Shown here in pieces: positions 51,381-60,471 of a stretch of DNA of 64,000 nucleotides; the first letter of the stretch is position 1, and every line of letters begins with the position of its first letter. Made by a program: the position numbers and the translations under genes. Origin of the DNA: Sphingobium sp. Ant17 (lineage in GTDB: Bacteria > Pseudomonadota > Alphaproteobacteria > Sphingomonadales > Sphingomonadaceae); the NCBI RefSeq assembly GCF_000588875.1, contig NZ_JEMV01000004.1:59928-123927 (forward strand), in the 5' to 3' direction. The notes under the pieces were generated by a model. The model had not been told where the DNA came from, searched no databases, and saw nothing but the letters and a program-made list of their open reading frames with translations.

Positions 51381-53822
51381 TCAGGGGAGGGCTGGCGGAC
51401 AGGGAACAGGCGTGCCGATGCCCTCGATCCGCACATTGCGCAGGCTGACCGTCATCGGCGCATCCGCTCCCATGCGGAACGGCGTTCCGATCGCCTTGAA
51501 ATCGGCACCCTTATCCTTGAAACATTGGAGCGGGATTTGGATACTGCTTTCCTGGCCCAGCGGCGCTGCCGCCGCCAGTGCGCTGACATCTAGCCGCGCA
51601 TTGCCCATCGCGATCGAGACGGGGCCGGTGCCACGGGCATCCATCCGCCAGTCGATGCGCAGGGCAAAGCCGCCATTGAGTTGCCGCAACATGTCAACGG
51701 CCGGGCCGTCAATGGCGATATCGCCCTTGCCGCTCCACTTGAACTGGCGCGCATCTTCCTGCGCGGCGATATCGACGGCGCGCATGGACACGCTGCTGTC
51801 GAGACCCAGCCGCCATGGATCGAGCACCCGCCCGGTGCGCAGGAACAGGCTGTCGCTGACCGCTGGCCCCTGCTCGACGCGGGGGTCTTCATTCACTGGG
51901 CCTTGGGCATGGGGATGCGCATAATCCAGGCCATAGCCAACCGGGAAAAGGGGCGCGGTGACCGGAGAGCGGGCGTCCGCTGGCCAGGCAAAGGGCAGCC
52001 GACCGGTGAAGTCGCGTGGCGGTTTGCCGTCCTTGCCCGCCACCAGTACATCGGCAACGCCCTGACCCTGCGATCCGGGGAGCCAGCCGGCCACGAAGGC
52101 ATCGGCAAGGTTGAACGCCGGGCCGACGAACAAGGGGCGGCCCGACAGGAAAAGCGCGACCGTCGGAATGCCCTGCGCCTTCAATTTGGCGAGCAGTTCG
52201 CGTTCCCCATCCTGGCTTTGGAAGATGAGGTTCGACACGTCACCCTGAAATTCGGCATAGGGCTGTTCGCCGAAGACGACGATCGCGACGTCCGGCTTGT
52301 CGGTAAAATCGCCGGTGGGTGCCAGTTGCCCGCTACCGCCAGCCTGCTTGACGGCATCGACGATGGCACGGCCGATCGTGCTGCCTTTGGGGAAATCCGC
52401 AGCGCTTGTGTCCGTGCCCTGCCAGGTGATGGTCCAACCGCCGGCCTGCATCGCCATATTGTCGGCGCCGGGGCCGGTGACCAGCACCTTCGCTCCCGGA
52501 CGAATGGGGAGCAATGAGCCTTCATTCTTGAGGAGAACGAGCGACTTGGCGACAGCTTCGCGGGCGATCGCCAGATGGGCGTCGGCCCCGACCAGTGCCG
52601 GATCACCGCGCGCGATCCGGTTCGGCCCCATCAGGCCGAGCTTATATTTGACCCGCAAATTGCGCCGCACGGCGTCGTCCAGTCGGGCCATCGGAATGGT
52701 GCCGTTGCGCACATCCCGCAGCGTGGCGTCGAACAATCCCTTCCAGCTATCGGGAGCCATGAACAGGTCCAGCCCTGCATTGATCGAGGTTGCGCAATCC
52801 GTGACGGTGCAGCCGGGGATCTGTCCGTGACCGTTCCAATCGCCGACGATCAGCCCTTCAAACCCCATTCGCTTTTTCAGCACATCAGTCAGCAACGTCG
52901 GATTGCCGTGGTTCTTAGCGCCGTTCCAACTGGAAAAGCTGGCCATGACGGTAAGTGCTCCGGCGTCGATGGCGGCGGGATAGCCCTGCGCATGGATGCG
53001 GATCAACTCTGCTTCGGGCAATCGAGCATCGCCTTGATCCTTGCCATTTTCGGTCCCGCCGTCGGCCAGAAAATGCTTGGCGGTTGCCGCGACCTGGACC
53101 GAACCGAGCGGCTTGCCGGGCAGCAGGTCGCCCTGCAGACCCTCCACCATCGCCTTGGAATAGGCTTTCACCAGCGCCGGGTCGGCGGCATAGCCTTCAT
53201 AGCTGCGGCCCCAGCGCAGATCCTGCGGCACCGCCAATGTCGGGGCAAAGGTCCATTCTATCCCGGACCCGGCAATTTCCGCTGCGGTGGCAACGCCGAT
53301 GCGCTGGATCAGTTCGGGATCATGCGCGGCACCAAGGCCGATATTGTGCGGAAAGATGGTCGCGCCCGGCAGGTTGGAATGACCATGAACAGCGTCGACG
53401 CCGAACAGGATGGGGACACCCGCCCCCGCCTTTTCGGACGCGGCGCGATAGTCGCTGACCAGCTTGATCCAGGTCGCGGCGTCGGCGCGCTCATTGCCGA
53501 ATGGGCCGGAGTTGCCGCCCGCCAGGATCGATCCTAAGGGATAGCGCGCCAGTTCCGCCGGCGTAATCGCGCTGATGTCGGCCTGGATCGTCTGTCCGAC
53601 CTTCTGCTCCACCGTCATGCGCGCGATCAGGCGGTCGATGGCCGCTTCGGTCTGGCGATCGGTAATGGCGGCCGGGCTGTGGGCCGCGGGCCAGACCGAC
53701 GGGTCTGCCTTCGCTTCCGGTGGCACAACGACGGGATCGGCGGATGTCCGCGGTTGCCCCGACGCCTGCACAGTGCCGCCAATGGCCAGCGCCATGATCA
53801 TGATTCCCGCTGCTGAGCGCAT
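51381..53822 (-). CDS. GH3 exo-beta-glucosidase/glucanase (ExoP-type)
   Basis: About 813 residues with a signal peptide (MRSAAGIMIMALAIGGTVQA). Barrel: RMTVEQKVGQTIQADISAIT, FGVDAVHGHSNLPGATIFPH, PQDLRWGRSYEGYAADPALV, AATAKHFLADGGTENGKDQG and nucleophile Asp in GLIVGDWNGHGQIPGCTVTD. The alpha/beta sandwich domain follows (VAKSLVLLKNEGSLLPIRPG, VVFGEQPYAEFQGDV, FPVGYGLDYAHP). About 150 C-terminal residues form the ExoP-type galactose-binding-like domain (FKWSGKGDIAIDGPAVDMLR). Enzymes of this type release glucose from beta-1,3/1,4-glucans. The start at 53822 is best spaced from GAGGAAGG; two ATGs lie 6 and 18 bases upstream. An AACGTT-type operator just upstream ties it to module B and its GH16. 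Confidence 0.92.
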   Translation of the reverse strand: MRSAAGIMIMALAIGGTVQASGQPRTSADPVVVPPEAKADPSVWPAAHSPAAITDRQTEAAIDRLIARMTVEQKVGQTIQADISAITPAELARYPLGSILAGGNSGPFGNERADAATWIKLVSDYRAASEKAGAGVPILFGVDAVHGHSNLPGATIFPHNIGLGAAHDPELIQRIGVATAAEIAGSGIEWTFAPTLAVPQDLRWGRSYEGYAADPALVKAYSKAMVEGLQGDLLPGKPLGSVQVAATAKHFLADGGTENGKDQGDARLPEAELIRIHAQGYPAAIDAGALTVMASFSSWNGAKNHGNPTLLTDVLKKRMGFEGLIVGDWNGHGQIPGCTVTDCATSINAGLDLFMAPDSWKGLFDATLRDVRNGTIPMARLDDAVRRNLRVKYKLGLMGPNRIARGDPALVGADAHLAIAREAVAKSLVLLKNEGSLLPIRPGAKVLVTGPGADNMAMQAGGWTITWQGTDTSAADFPKGSTIGRAIVDAVKQAGGSGQLAPTGDFTDKPDVAIVVFGEQPYAEFQGDVSNLIFQSQDGERELLAKLKAQGIPTVALFLSGRPLFVGPAFNLADAFVAGWLPGSQGQGVADVLVAGKDGKPPRDFTGRLPFAWPADARSPVTAPLFPVGYGLDYAHPHAQGPVNEDPRVEQGPAVSDSLFLRTGRVLDPWRLGLDSSVSMRAVDIAAQEDARQFKWSGKGDIAIDGPAVDMLRQLNGGFALRIDWRMDARGTGPVSIAMGNARLDVSALAAAAPLGQESSIQIPLQCFKDKGADFKAIGTPFRMGADAPMTVSLRNVRIEGIGTPVPCPPALP

Positions 53823-53845
53823 CGGCATCCTTCCTCGCAATTTTC

Positions 53846-53859
53846 TGCGAACGTTCTCA
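53846..53859. promoter_or_regulatory. LacI-type operator B3 (before GH3)
   Basis: TGCGAACGTTCTCA, 23 bases before the GH3 ATG, where a bound repressor would block initiation. Same AACGTT centre and GAACGTTC core as the two sites before TBDR-B. Confidence 0.6.
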
Positions 53860-53914
53860 ACGCCTGTTTGTCATGGCTTGCGAGCAGGATCAAGCCTTTT
53901 GCGTCGATTGGTCA

Positions 53915-55098
53915 TCAGTGCCGTTTTGTATCGCGCAGCAGGATGGCTGCGATGGCGGACAGCAAAGCCAGAACCGCAAATAATCCTGAAAAGCCGAGCG
54001 TCGGCACCAGCACAAGCGTCAGCGATGGATGATGAGCGAGGGGACGGTGTTGGTGAGGTTGAACAGGCCAAGATTGCGGCCCCGTCGTCCATCGTCGGGC
54101 AGCACCCGCAATGTCTGCGCGCTATGCAGCGCCAGGAAGATGTTGGTGGAAAGGCCAAACAGCATGAATCCGGCGATCGCCGCCACCGGCCCACGCGCCA
54201 GGGCCATGGCGGTGAGGCCGATTGCGGCAATCAGGGCAGCGATGCAGAGCGGGGCTATCGGCCGATCGCGGCGGTCGGCCCAGCGTCCGGCGATCAAGGC
54301 GCAGGGTGCCGCCAGGAACAGGACCATGGTCAGGATGCGGGCCGTAATGGCGTCGTCGAAGCGTGTGTCGATCGTCTGAAACCAGAAATAAAGATAGGCA
54401 AATAGGGCGGCCTCCGCGATCTGGACCAGCAGGCGGGCGCACCACATGCGCGTGATCATCGCGCGCAACCAGGGCAGCGGCGCTATGGCCGCGCCGTGCG
54501 AGCGCTGTGTGGCGACCGCGCCCGACGGCCCTAGCAACAGCAGCGGCAGGACGCAGGCCATCGCCATCATGCCCACCATCGCAAAGCGCCAAGGCGGATC
54601 GGCGAGGCCAGGCATTGTAACCAACGCCCCGGCCAGCGCCCCGGACGCTGGCGCAAAGGCGAGTAGCCCGCCCAGCCGTCCTTTTTGCCTGTCGGGCACG
54701 CAATCGCCCGCCCAGGCGGCCAATGGACCCAACATCATGTTGAGCGCCATTTGCCACAGCAGGATGAGCAGAATCAGTGGCTCCAACCGCTCAATATGCG
54801 GGAACAGGCAAAGTATCCCGCTGGACAAGAGCAAGCCGGTTGCGACCCAGAGGCGGCGATGACGTGTCACGTCGCTGAGCCAGCCGAACAGGATATTGGC
54901 GAGACTGGCGGCGATGGCACCAAGGAAGGTGGTCGCAGCCAGCCACCGCACATTGTCCGTCCCCGCGAGCAGATCGACGCGCACCGGCAGCAGGATGGTC
55001 AAAAAGGGCGTGTAGGCGATCGCGGCACCCGCCCAAGCGAGCGCATAGAGGAGCAGGAAGCAGCGATCGCTGCCAGCTGCTGCGTCCTTAGACGTCAT
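53915..55098 (-). CDS. MFS sugar transporter (frameshift near the 3' end)
   Basis: About 394 residues when repaired, with around 12 membrane helices (CFLLLYALAWAGAAIAYTPF, WLAATTFLGAIAASLANILF, LILLILLWQMALNMMLGPLA, ILTMVLFLAAPCALIAGRWA). The loop FGWLSDVTRHRR after helix 2 is the MFS signature. At about 54028 one C of CCC appears lost: unrepaired the frame stops at 54019 after VPSLIIHR, repaired it continues PSLIIPSLTLVLVPTLGFSG and a last helix to LLRDTKRH, stopping at 53915. Likely carries glucose or a gluco-oligosaccharide across the inner membrane. Its start overlaps the LacI gene by 11 bases; last gene of the module B operon. Confidence 0.85.
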
Positions 55099-56161
55099 CT
55101 GGCGGCGGCGCGGTCGAAGCTCGTTCGACCAGCCCCATGGGAATGATGACGGGCGCAGGCGGATCGAGCGTCACACTGGGCGCGGTGATCAGCAGGCGCA
55201 CGGCCATCGCCGTCGTTTCGGCGATCGGCTGGTCCACCGCGGTCAGCGGTGGCGTGGTGAAGCGGACCAGTGGCGTGTTATCGAAACTGACCAGCGACAG
55301 GTCGGCGGGGATGGCGAGGCCTGCGTCGCGCGCCGCCTCGATCGTGGCGAGCGCCATCTGGTCGTTGCTGGCGATGATAGCCGTTGGTCGATCCACCCGC
55401 GCCAGCAACGCCTGCGCCGCGCGCAGGCCCGACGCATAACCGAAATCGCCGGTTTCCAGCAGGGCTTCGGTAGGCAGGCCCGCCGTCGCCATTTCTGCCT
55501 GCCAGCCATCGACGCGCCAGCCCGACAGCCGATATTCGGCGGGCCCTGAAATGAAGCCGATGCGTCGATGGCCGAGGTCCAGCAAATGCCGTGTCGCGCG
55601 TCGCGCCGCGCCCTCGTCATCCATCGACACGCGGATGCCCGCAGGCAGAGCGCCATCGTCCCGCCCTTGCGCCCCGATACGCGCATAAGGGACATGGTGG
55701 CGCTTGAGCGTCGCCAATATGCGCGGGTTGTCCGAATGGGGCGGGGTCAGGATCGCCCCATCGGGTTGCAGCGCCGACAGGGCGGCACCCAGTTCGCGCT
55801 CCAGATGATCGGCATGGGTATCGACCAGCTCGAAGATCAACCGATAGCCATGTTCGGCACATTCCAGCATGCCGCCCAGCAACATCTGGTCGACCCAGTC
55901 CGTACCCTGCCGCGCGCGCCAGTCCGCGATCGTGCGTTCGCGGTCATTGAGCGCCAGAATGAGGTAGGAGCGCGATCCGCTCATCCGTTGCGCCGCTATC
56001 GACGGCACATAGCCCAGCCGATCGATCGACGCCTGTACCCGGTCGCGCATTTCCGGGCGGACATTGGGTTCGCTGTTGATGACGCGGCTCACCGTCTGCA
56101 GGGATACGCCCGCATCTGCCGCAACATGTTTGATCGTGACTGCCAGCCGCCGTCGCGCCAT
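55088..56161 (-). CDS. LacI-family transcriptional regulator
   Basis: 357 residues: DNA-binding head TIKHVAADAGVSLQTVSRVI followed by the hinge helix region (VRPEMRDRVQASIDRLGYVP, SIAAQRMSGSRS) and a periplasmic-binding-like sugar domain (GGMLECAEHGYRLIFELVDT, HRRIGFISGPAEYRLSGWRV, PTAIIASNDQMALATIEAAR, LSLVSFDNTPLVRFTTPPLT). The ATG directly follows the GH16 stop codon (TAAATG) and the gene overlaps MFS, so it is part of the module B operon and probably autoregulated. Three AACGTT-centred operators, two before TBDR-B and one before GH3, are its likely targets. The inducer is probably a beta-gluco-oligosaccharide. The YVPSIAAQ hinge fits the SalR/LacI group. Confidence 0.92.
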   Translation of the reverse strand: MARRRLAVTIKHVAADAGVSLQTVSRVINSEPNVRPEMRDRVQASIDRLGYVPSIAAQRMSGSRSYLILALNDRERTIADWRARQGTDWVDQMLLGGMLECAEHGYRLIFELVDTHADHLERELGAALSALQPDGAILTPPHSDNPRILATLKRHHVPYARIGAQGRDDGALPAGIRVSMDDEGAARRATRHLLDLGHRRIGFISGPAEYRLSGWRVDGWQAEMATAGLPTEALLETGDFGYASGLRAAQALLARVDRPTAIIASNDQMALATIEAARDAGLAIPADLSLVSFDNTPLVRFTTPPLTAVDQPIAETTAMAVRLLITAPSVTLDPPAPVIIPMGLVERASTAPPPDDV

Positions 56162-57088
56162 TTACTGCCCATTCTCCGTCGGGGGAGTGGCGTCTTTCTG
56201 CCAGACACGCACCCAATCGATCTGCATCGTCTTGGGAAAGCCGGTGGGATCGACGCCCTTGCTGTTGCGTCCTTCGGGCAAGTGGCCGCCGATGGCAAGG
56301 TTGAGGATGAGATGGAAGGGGCGGTCGAACGGCGCGCCTGGCTTGTCGGACCCCAGGCTGTGCCATTCATGCGGCGCGCGCCGTGCAAAATCCACGCCGT
56401 CCACTCGCCAGACGATGCCGGTGGCGTCCCACTCGATTTCATAGACGTGGAAGCCATCAAGCGGGGGCGGCATGGGCGTTTCGTCGCCGATATAGCGGTT
56501 GCGCGGCGGGAGGCCGCCGAAATGGATTGTCCCTAGGACACGATTTTCTGTCTGTCCTGCGCAGGTGTCACAGGGCGTTCCTAGATTGACCGCTTCCATG
56601 ATGTCGATCTCGCCGGACTGCGCCCAGCCGCCATAATCCCATCCTTCGGGCAGCATCCATATGGCAGGCCAGGTTCCCTGGCCCTGCGGCAGTTTCGCGC
56701 GAACCTGCACCTTGCCATAGAGCCACGATGCCTTGCCATCGGTCGAGAGGCGCGCCGATGTGAAGGGCTTGGTGCGGGTGGCGCGCGCCTTGTCCGGCGT
56801 CGTGCGCTGGTCTGGCGGGAAAGCGGGGCCTTCATGCGTTTCCTGCCGCGCGATGATGTCCAATAGGCTATTGGCGACCCGGTGGTTGGCCGCAGAGATT
56901 GTGTAGCATTGCCGCTCTTCATTGCCGCCGCCCCAGCAATTGTCGGCAAGGTTCCATTTGCGCGGGTCGAGTGCCGGACCATCAAATTCATCCGCCCAGA
57001 CCTTGTGCCAGCCCGGCTGTTCCGGCGCGGCAGCAGCCACATCGGCACTGGCGCACAGCAGCGTCGCGATGAGGAAACGCGCGATCAT
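56162..57088 (-). CDS. GH16 beta-glucanase (laminarinase-type)
   Basis: 308 residues with a signal peptide (MIARFLIATLLCASADVAAA). The jelly-roll shows KVWADEFDGPALDPRKWN, NEERQCYTISAANHRVANSL, SWLYGKVQVRAKLPQGQGTW, PAIWMLPEGWDYGGWAQSGE and the catalytic motif GEIDIMEAVN with both Glu and the middle Asp. FHVYEIEWDATGIVWRVDGV and FHLILNLAIGGHLPEG complete the GH16 subfamily 3 pattern, mostly endo-beta-1,3(4)-glucanases. Its ATG overlaps the halogenase stop (ATGA), which fixes the start; the frame is open 27 bases further up. With GH3 and TBDR-B it defines module B as a beta-glucan (laminarin or mixed-linkage) unit. Confidence 0.92.
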   Translation of the reverse strand: MIARFLIATLLCASADVAAAAPEQPGWHKVWADEFDGPALDPRKWNLADNCWGGGNEERQCYTISAANHRVANSLLDIIARQETHEGPAFPPDQRTTPDKARATRTKPFTSARLSTDGKASWLYGKVQVRAKLPQGQGTWPAIWMLPEGWDYGGWAQSGEIDIMEAVNLGTPCDTCAGQTENRVLGTIHFGGLPPRNRYIGDETPMPPPLDGFHVYEIEWDATGIVWRVDGVDFARRAPHEWHSLGSDKPGAPFDRPFHLILNLAIGGHLPEGRNSKGVDPTGFPKTMQIDWVRVWQKDATPPTENGQ

Positions 57089-58587
57089 GCCGCCACCGGC
57101 TCCTGCGCGCTGCAATAGCGCGCAATATAGGCCGCATGATCCGGCAGGTTCGCCACGGTACGGGACACCTGGTCCTTGAGCGACGCCAGAAGATGGGTCA
57201 GTTCGTCGGGCCGCAGCTTGCTGGCTATGGGGTGATGGCTTTGCGGGGTGATGCCCTGTCCCATCATGACCTGGACCCAGCTATTTTCGGCAAACAATTC
57301 TTCATTCTTGCGGAAGACGCGGCCGGTCTGCCGGAATAATTCCATGCGGTGGGCGAGGCTGTCAGGCACCGCCATGGCCGCGCAATGGCGCCAAAAGGGG
57401 GTATCGCGCCGATCGGTCGCCTTATAATGCAGGATCAGGAAATCACGGATCTGCTCCATGTCCGTCATCTGTTGATCGTTGAACTCTGCGATGTCGAGAG
57501 GGCTGACGGTGCCCGCGGGCAGCATCCGCAAGATCCGCAGCACGGCGCGCTGGATCAGATGGATGGATGTGGACTCCAGCGGTTCCATGAATCCGCCAGA
57601 CAGGCCGACGGCCACGCAGTTGCGATGCCATTGCCGCCGTCGCGCCCCGGTGCGGAACCGGATCGGGTTTGGTTGCACCAGCTTGTCGCCTTCGACCGAG
57701 GCCAGCAGTTTTTCGAGCGCAGCGTCCGGGTCCAGGAAGCTGCTGCAATAGACGATGCCATTGCCCTGCCGATGCTGCAACGGAATGCGCCACTGCCAGC
57801 CCGCCTCATGTGCGATGGCGCGGGTATAGGGGACGGGCGGCCGCACGCTGCTGGTCTGGATGGCCACCGCGCCATCACAAGGCAGCCAGTGGGTCCAGTC
57901 GTCATAGCCGACATGCAGGGCACCTTCGATCAGCAATGCGCGAAAGCCGGTGCAGTCGATGAACAGATCGCCTTCGATCCGCCGATCGCCGTCCAGTAGC
58001 AGCGCGGCAATGTCGCCGCTTTCGCTGTCGAGTTCGACTTGGGTGATGCGCCCTTCGATCCGCTGGGCGCCATCCGCTTCCGCCATCCTCCGCAGGAAGC
58101 GGGCATAAAGCCCCGAATCAAGCTGATAGGCATAGTTCATCCGGTCGTCGGGCAGATGCGCAAAGCGGCCTGCCTCCGCCGCCTTTAACTCCAGGCAATA
58201 GTCGCCATAGGGCGCATCATGGCCTTGGGCTTGTCCGTGCATCCAGAAATGCTGGAAGCCCGCCGACCAATGATCTTTGCCGGTCCCGCCGAAACTGTGG
58301 AAATAGCTTTCGCCCGGTACGCGCCAATTCTCGAAATTGATCCCCAGCTTGAACGTCGCCTGGGTCGCGCGCATGAAGTCGGCTTCGTTGATGCCCAATA
58401 TGCGATTATAGGCGACCAGCGGTGGTATGGTGCTTTCGCCCACGCCGATCGTCCCGATCTGCTCGCTTTCGACCAAGGTGACTTGCGCCACCGGCCCCAG
58501 CGTGCGGGCGAGGGCGGCGGCCGTCATCCAACCGGCCGTGCCGCCACCAGCGACGACGATGCGACGAGGCGGGGGTAGCGTGCTCAT
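57085..58587 (-). CDS. Tryptophan-halogenase-family flavoprotein, module B
   Basis: 500 residues. FAD motif RIVVAGGGTAGWMTAAALAR, the loop IGTIGVGESTIPPLVAYNRI, catalytic Lys in RATQATFKLGINFENWRVPG, the intact halogenase signature GWQWRIPLQHRQGNGIVYCS (WxWxIP), and Glu in GGFMEPLESTSIHLIQRAVL. All residues needed for flavin-dependent halogenation through HOCl/Lys are therefore visible. The gene overlaps the cupin-like gene upstream (ATGA) and the GH16 downstream (ATGA), an unusually tight link between a halogenase and a polysaccharide-degrading operon. Substrate unknown: free indoles, a peptide or an aromatic released with the glycan are possibilities. Cytoplasmic; no flavin reductase is nearby. 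Confidence 0.9.
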   Translation of the reverse strand: MSTLPPPRRIVVAGGGTAGWMTAAALARTLGPVAQVTLVESEQIGTIGVGESTIPPLVAYNRILGINEADFMRATQATFKLGINFENWRVPGESYFHSFGGTGKDHWSAGFQHFWMHGQAQGHDAPYGDYCLELKAAEAGRFAHLPDDRMNYAYQLDSGLYARFLRRMAEADGAQRIEGRITQVELDSESGDIAALLLDGDRRIEGDLFIDCTGFRALLIEGALHVGYDDWTHWLPCDGAVAIQTSSVRPPVPYTRAIAHEAGWQWRIPLQHRQGNGIVYCSSFLDPDAALEKLLASVEGDKLVQPNPIRFRTGARRRQWHRNCVAVGLSGGFMEPLESTSIHLIQRAVLRILRMLPAGTVSPLDIAEFNDQQMTDMEQIRDFLILHYKATDRRDTPFWRHCAAMAVPDSLAHRMELFRQTGRVFRKNEELFAENSWVQVMMGQGITPQSHHPIASKLRPDELTHLLASLKDQVSRTVANLPDHAAYIARYCSAQEPVAA

Positions 58588-59613
58588 AGCGACAGGCTCC
58601 TCAACAGGAAATGATGCATGCGTTGGGCGGCTTCCGCGTCGAGCGGGGCCAGCACGCCATGGCCCTTTTCCGGCAGATGGGCGCGGGCTGCCTCACCGCC
58701 CGAAAAGACATAATGGTCGAACATGGCTTGCCAGATCGCGCGCTCCCCCTGGGGCAGGTCGCGGATGGTCATGATCGCATGGTGCAGCGCATTATAGGGC
58801 TGGCCCAGATAACGCGGCGTGTCGCGCCACCAATAGTTCACCAATATGTTGAAATCGGCCAGCCCTTCGACATGATGATACCAGAGCGAGGGTATGAAAA
58901 GTGCATCCCCCCGGCTCCAGTTCGGCAACCTGGGCGGTCGCAAGCGCATCGCGGAAACGCGGATAGGTTGCAAAATCAGGGGCCGCGAAATCGACCATGG
59001 AGATCGGCCGTCCCGCTGGGGTAATGTCGATCGGGCCAAGATAGAGATTGGCGAACTGGTCTGGCGGGAACAGGGTGAAGCGGCGACGCCCCACGGCGCA
59101 GCAGGCCAGATTATCGGGAAAGTCGTTATGCGCCGCGATGCGGCTGGCATTGCTGATCCACAGGGATGTCAATGGGGTGCGCGAACCCAGTGGCATGGGG
59201 TGTGCGTCGGCTAGTCCGTCAAAAAACTCATGGATATCAACGGAACCGAGATAGACGGTGGGGACTTGCGCCACATCCCGTCCTTCGGCCGCATCTAATT
59301 GTGCAAAAATGTCGGACAACCTGCCTTTGCCCATGCGGAAATTGACCGCCATGGCGTCATCGTAGAACAGGCGTCCTTTGGCATCCGGCTCGGCCATCGA
59401 CACCACAAAATCGCGGTCACGCGCATGGGCCAGCAAAAAGGCGCGGGCGGCGCTATCGGATTCCAGACCGGCCTGCACCAGCGGCCAGTCGCGCACCAGT
59501 CCCCGCACGACAAAAGGCGTATCTTCTTCCCGCAGCAAAGCATCCAGCGTTGCATCGTCGGTGGCTTGTAGCACCCTGACCGAAGGCAGGCCGACCGGAG
59601 CCGCCTCAGCCAC
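58584..59613 (-). pseudogene. Cupin-like (JmjC-type, Pass1-related) protein, module B, frameshifted
   Basis: The N-terminal part from GTG 59613 reads EEDTPFVVRGLVRDWPLVQA and carries the iron-binding HxD in NASRIAAHNDFPDNLACCAV, then RRRFTLFPPDQFANLYLGPI. The C-terminal part continues in another frame: DALFIPSLWYHHVEGLADFN with the distal His, and YWWRDTPRYLGQPYNALHHA. The break is a run of six Gs (58909-58914 on the minus strand); with five Gs the chain reads ELEPGDALFIPSLWYHHVEG, matching APGDALYLPKLWWHQVEALD of cupin-A. This is the only insertion among the window's indels. Repaired length is about 342 residues. It overlaps SapC-B by 8 bases at its start and the halogenase by 4 (ATGA) at its end. 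Confidence 0.85.
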
Positions 59614-60328
59614 CGGCCACTCTACGATTCTTGCGCGCGACCAGCTCGTTGAACTGCGCGATCGACGCCACCGCCATGAACAATGGCATCAAATGTCCGG
59701 CCCGGTGCAGCTCATCCAACGCGACGGCATCCAGCGCGCGCAACCGCTCCTCGTCGATGATGTGAAAGCCGACCAGGCTGTTCCGCATCCCATCGACCAA
59801 TGGCACGTCCAGCGTGAAGGGTTCGAGCAGCGCATGACGTTCCAGCGCAGCAAAGAAATCGGCGCTGGCCTGAAAGGCGGCATCCAGGTCGCCGAGCCGT
59901 TGCGCAATGCTGTCCAGCCAGGGGGAGGGCTGCCCTGCCTCGTCAAACAGGGCAACGCCTTCGTTCCCTTCATGGATGAGTCGGGGGCTGCCCATATCGA
60001 CATGGACCTGCGGCGGCCTGCTGCCATCGGATGAACGACCGATCAGGAAGGGTTGCACCGCCTGAGCCAGCGGCTTGTAGGCAGCATCCCAATGACCTGC
60101 TTCCAGAAAGAGATTTTCGCCATTGGCAAAGCCGAACAACGCCACCGCCGAGAGGGTGCCGCTTTCCAGGTCGCGCCGGAACAATATGGGGAAATGCGCC
60201 TGCGCCTGGCGGAATTCTGCGGGCATCAACAGGCAGGCCATGACGGCATCGCCCAATGCCGCTCCGCTGTCGGTCCGAACACGCAGAGCGCGATGGGTCA
60301 GGGAATCAAGTATCTGGTGCTGGGTCAT
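59606..60328 (-). CDS. SapC-family protein, module B
   Basis: 240 residues, no signal peptide. HRALRVRTDSGAALGDAVMA, FPILFRRDLESGTLSAVALF, PSPWLDSIAQRLGDLDAAFQ, ALLEPFTLDVPLVDG and RAGHLMPLFMAVASIAQFNE correspond to the blocks of SapC-A. Function unknown; in Xanthomonas and Caulobacter relatives occur with cupin-like proteins beside carbohydrate TonB receptors. It starts 143 bases after TBDR-B behind a strong hairpin and overlaps the cupin-like gene by eight bases, beginning the coupled run SapC-cupin-halogenase-GH16-LacI-MFS. Confidence 0.87.
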   Translation of the reverse strand: MTQHQILDSLTHRALRVRTDSGAALGDAVMACLLMPAEFRQAQAHFPILFRRDLESGTLSAVALFGFANGENLFLEAGHWDAAYKPLAQAVQPFLIGRSSDGSRPPQVHVDMGSPRLIHEGNEGVALFDEAGQPSPWLDSIAQRLGDLDAAFQASADFFAALERHALLEPFTLDVPLVDGMRNSLVGFHIIDEERLRALDAVALDELHRAGHLMPLFMAVASIAQFNELVARKNRRVAGG

Positions 60329-60403
60329 GACGCTCTAATGGCTCCCTTGACGGTGGTGCCGGTGCCCCGTCACACCACCGCTGCCTCTCCGCCTGATTGA
60401 TGC

Positions 60404-60441
60404 GGGACAAGGCCGCACCAGTTCAGGTGCGGCCTTGTCCC
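60404..60441 (-). terminator. Perfect 16-bp hairpin between TBDR-B and SapC-B
   Basis: 60404-60419 (GGGACAAGGCCGCACC) pairs without mismatch with 60426-60441 around a 6-base loop. It starts about 30 bases after the TBDR-B stop. No T-run follows on the minus strand, so it may be an attenuator or mRNA 3'-end stabiliser, letting the receptor be made in excess over the six coupled genes downstream. Confidence 0.65.
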
Positions 60442-60471
60442 ATCGTGCCAGACTTCAATCAAGTCATCCCG

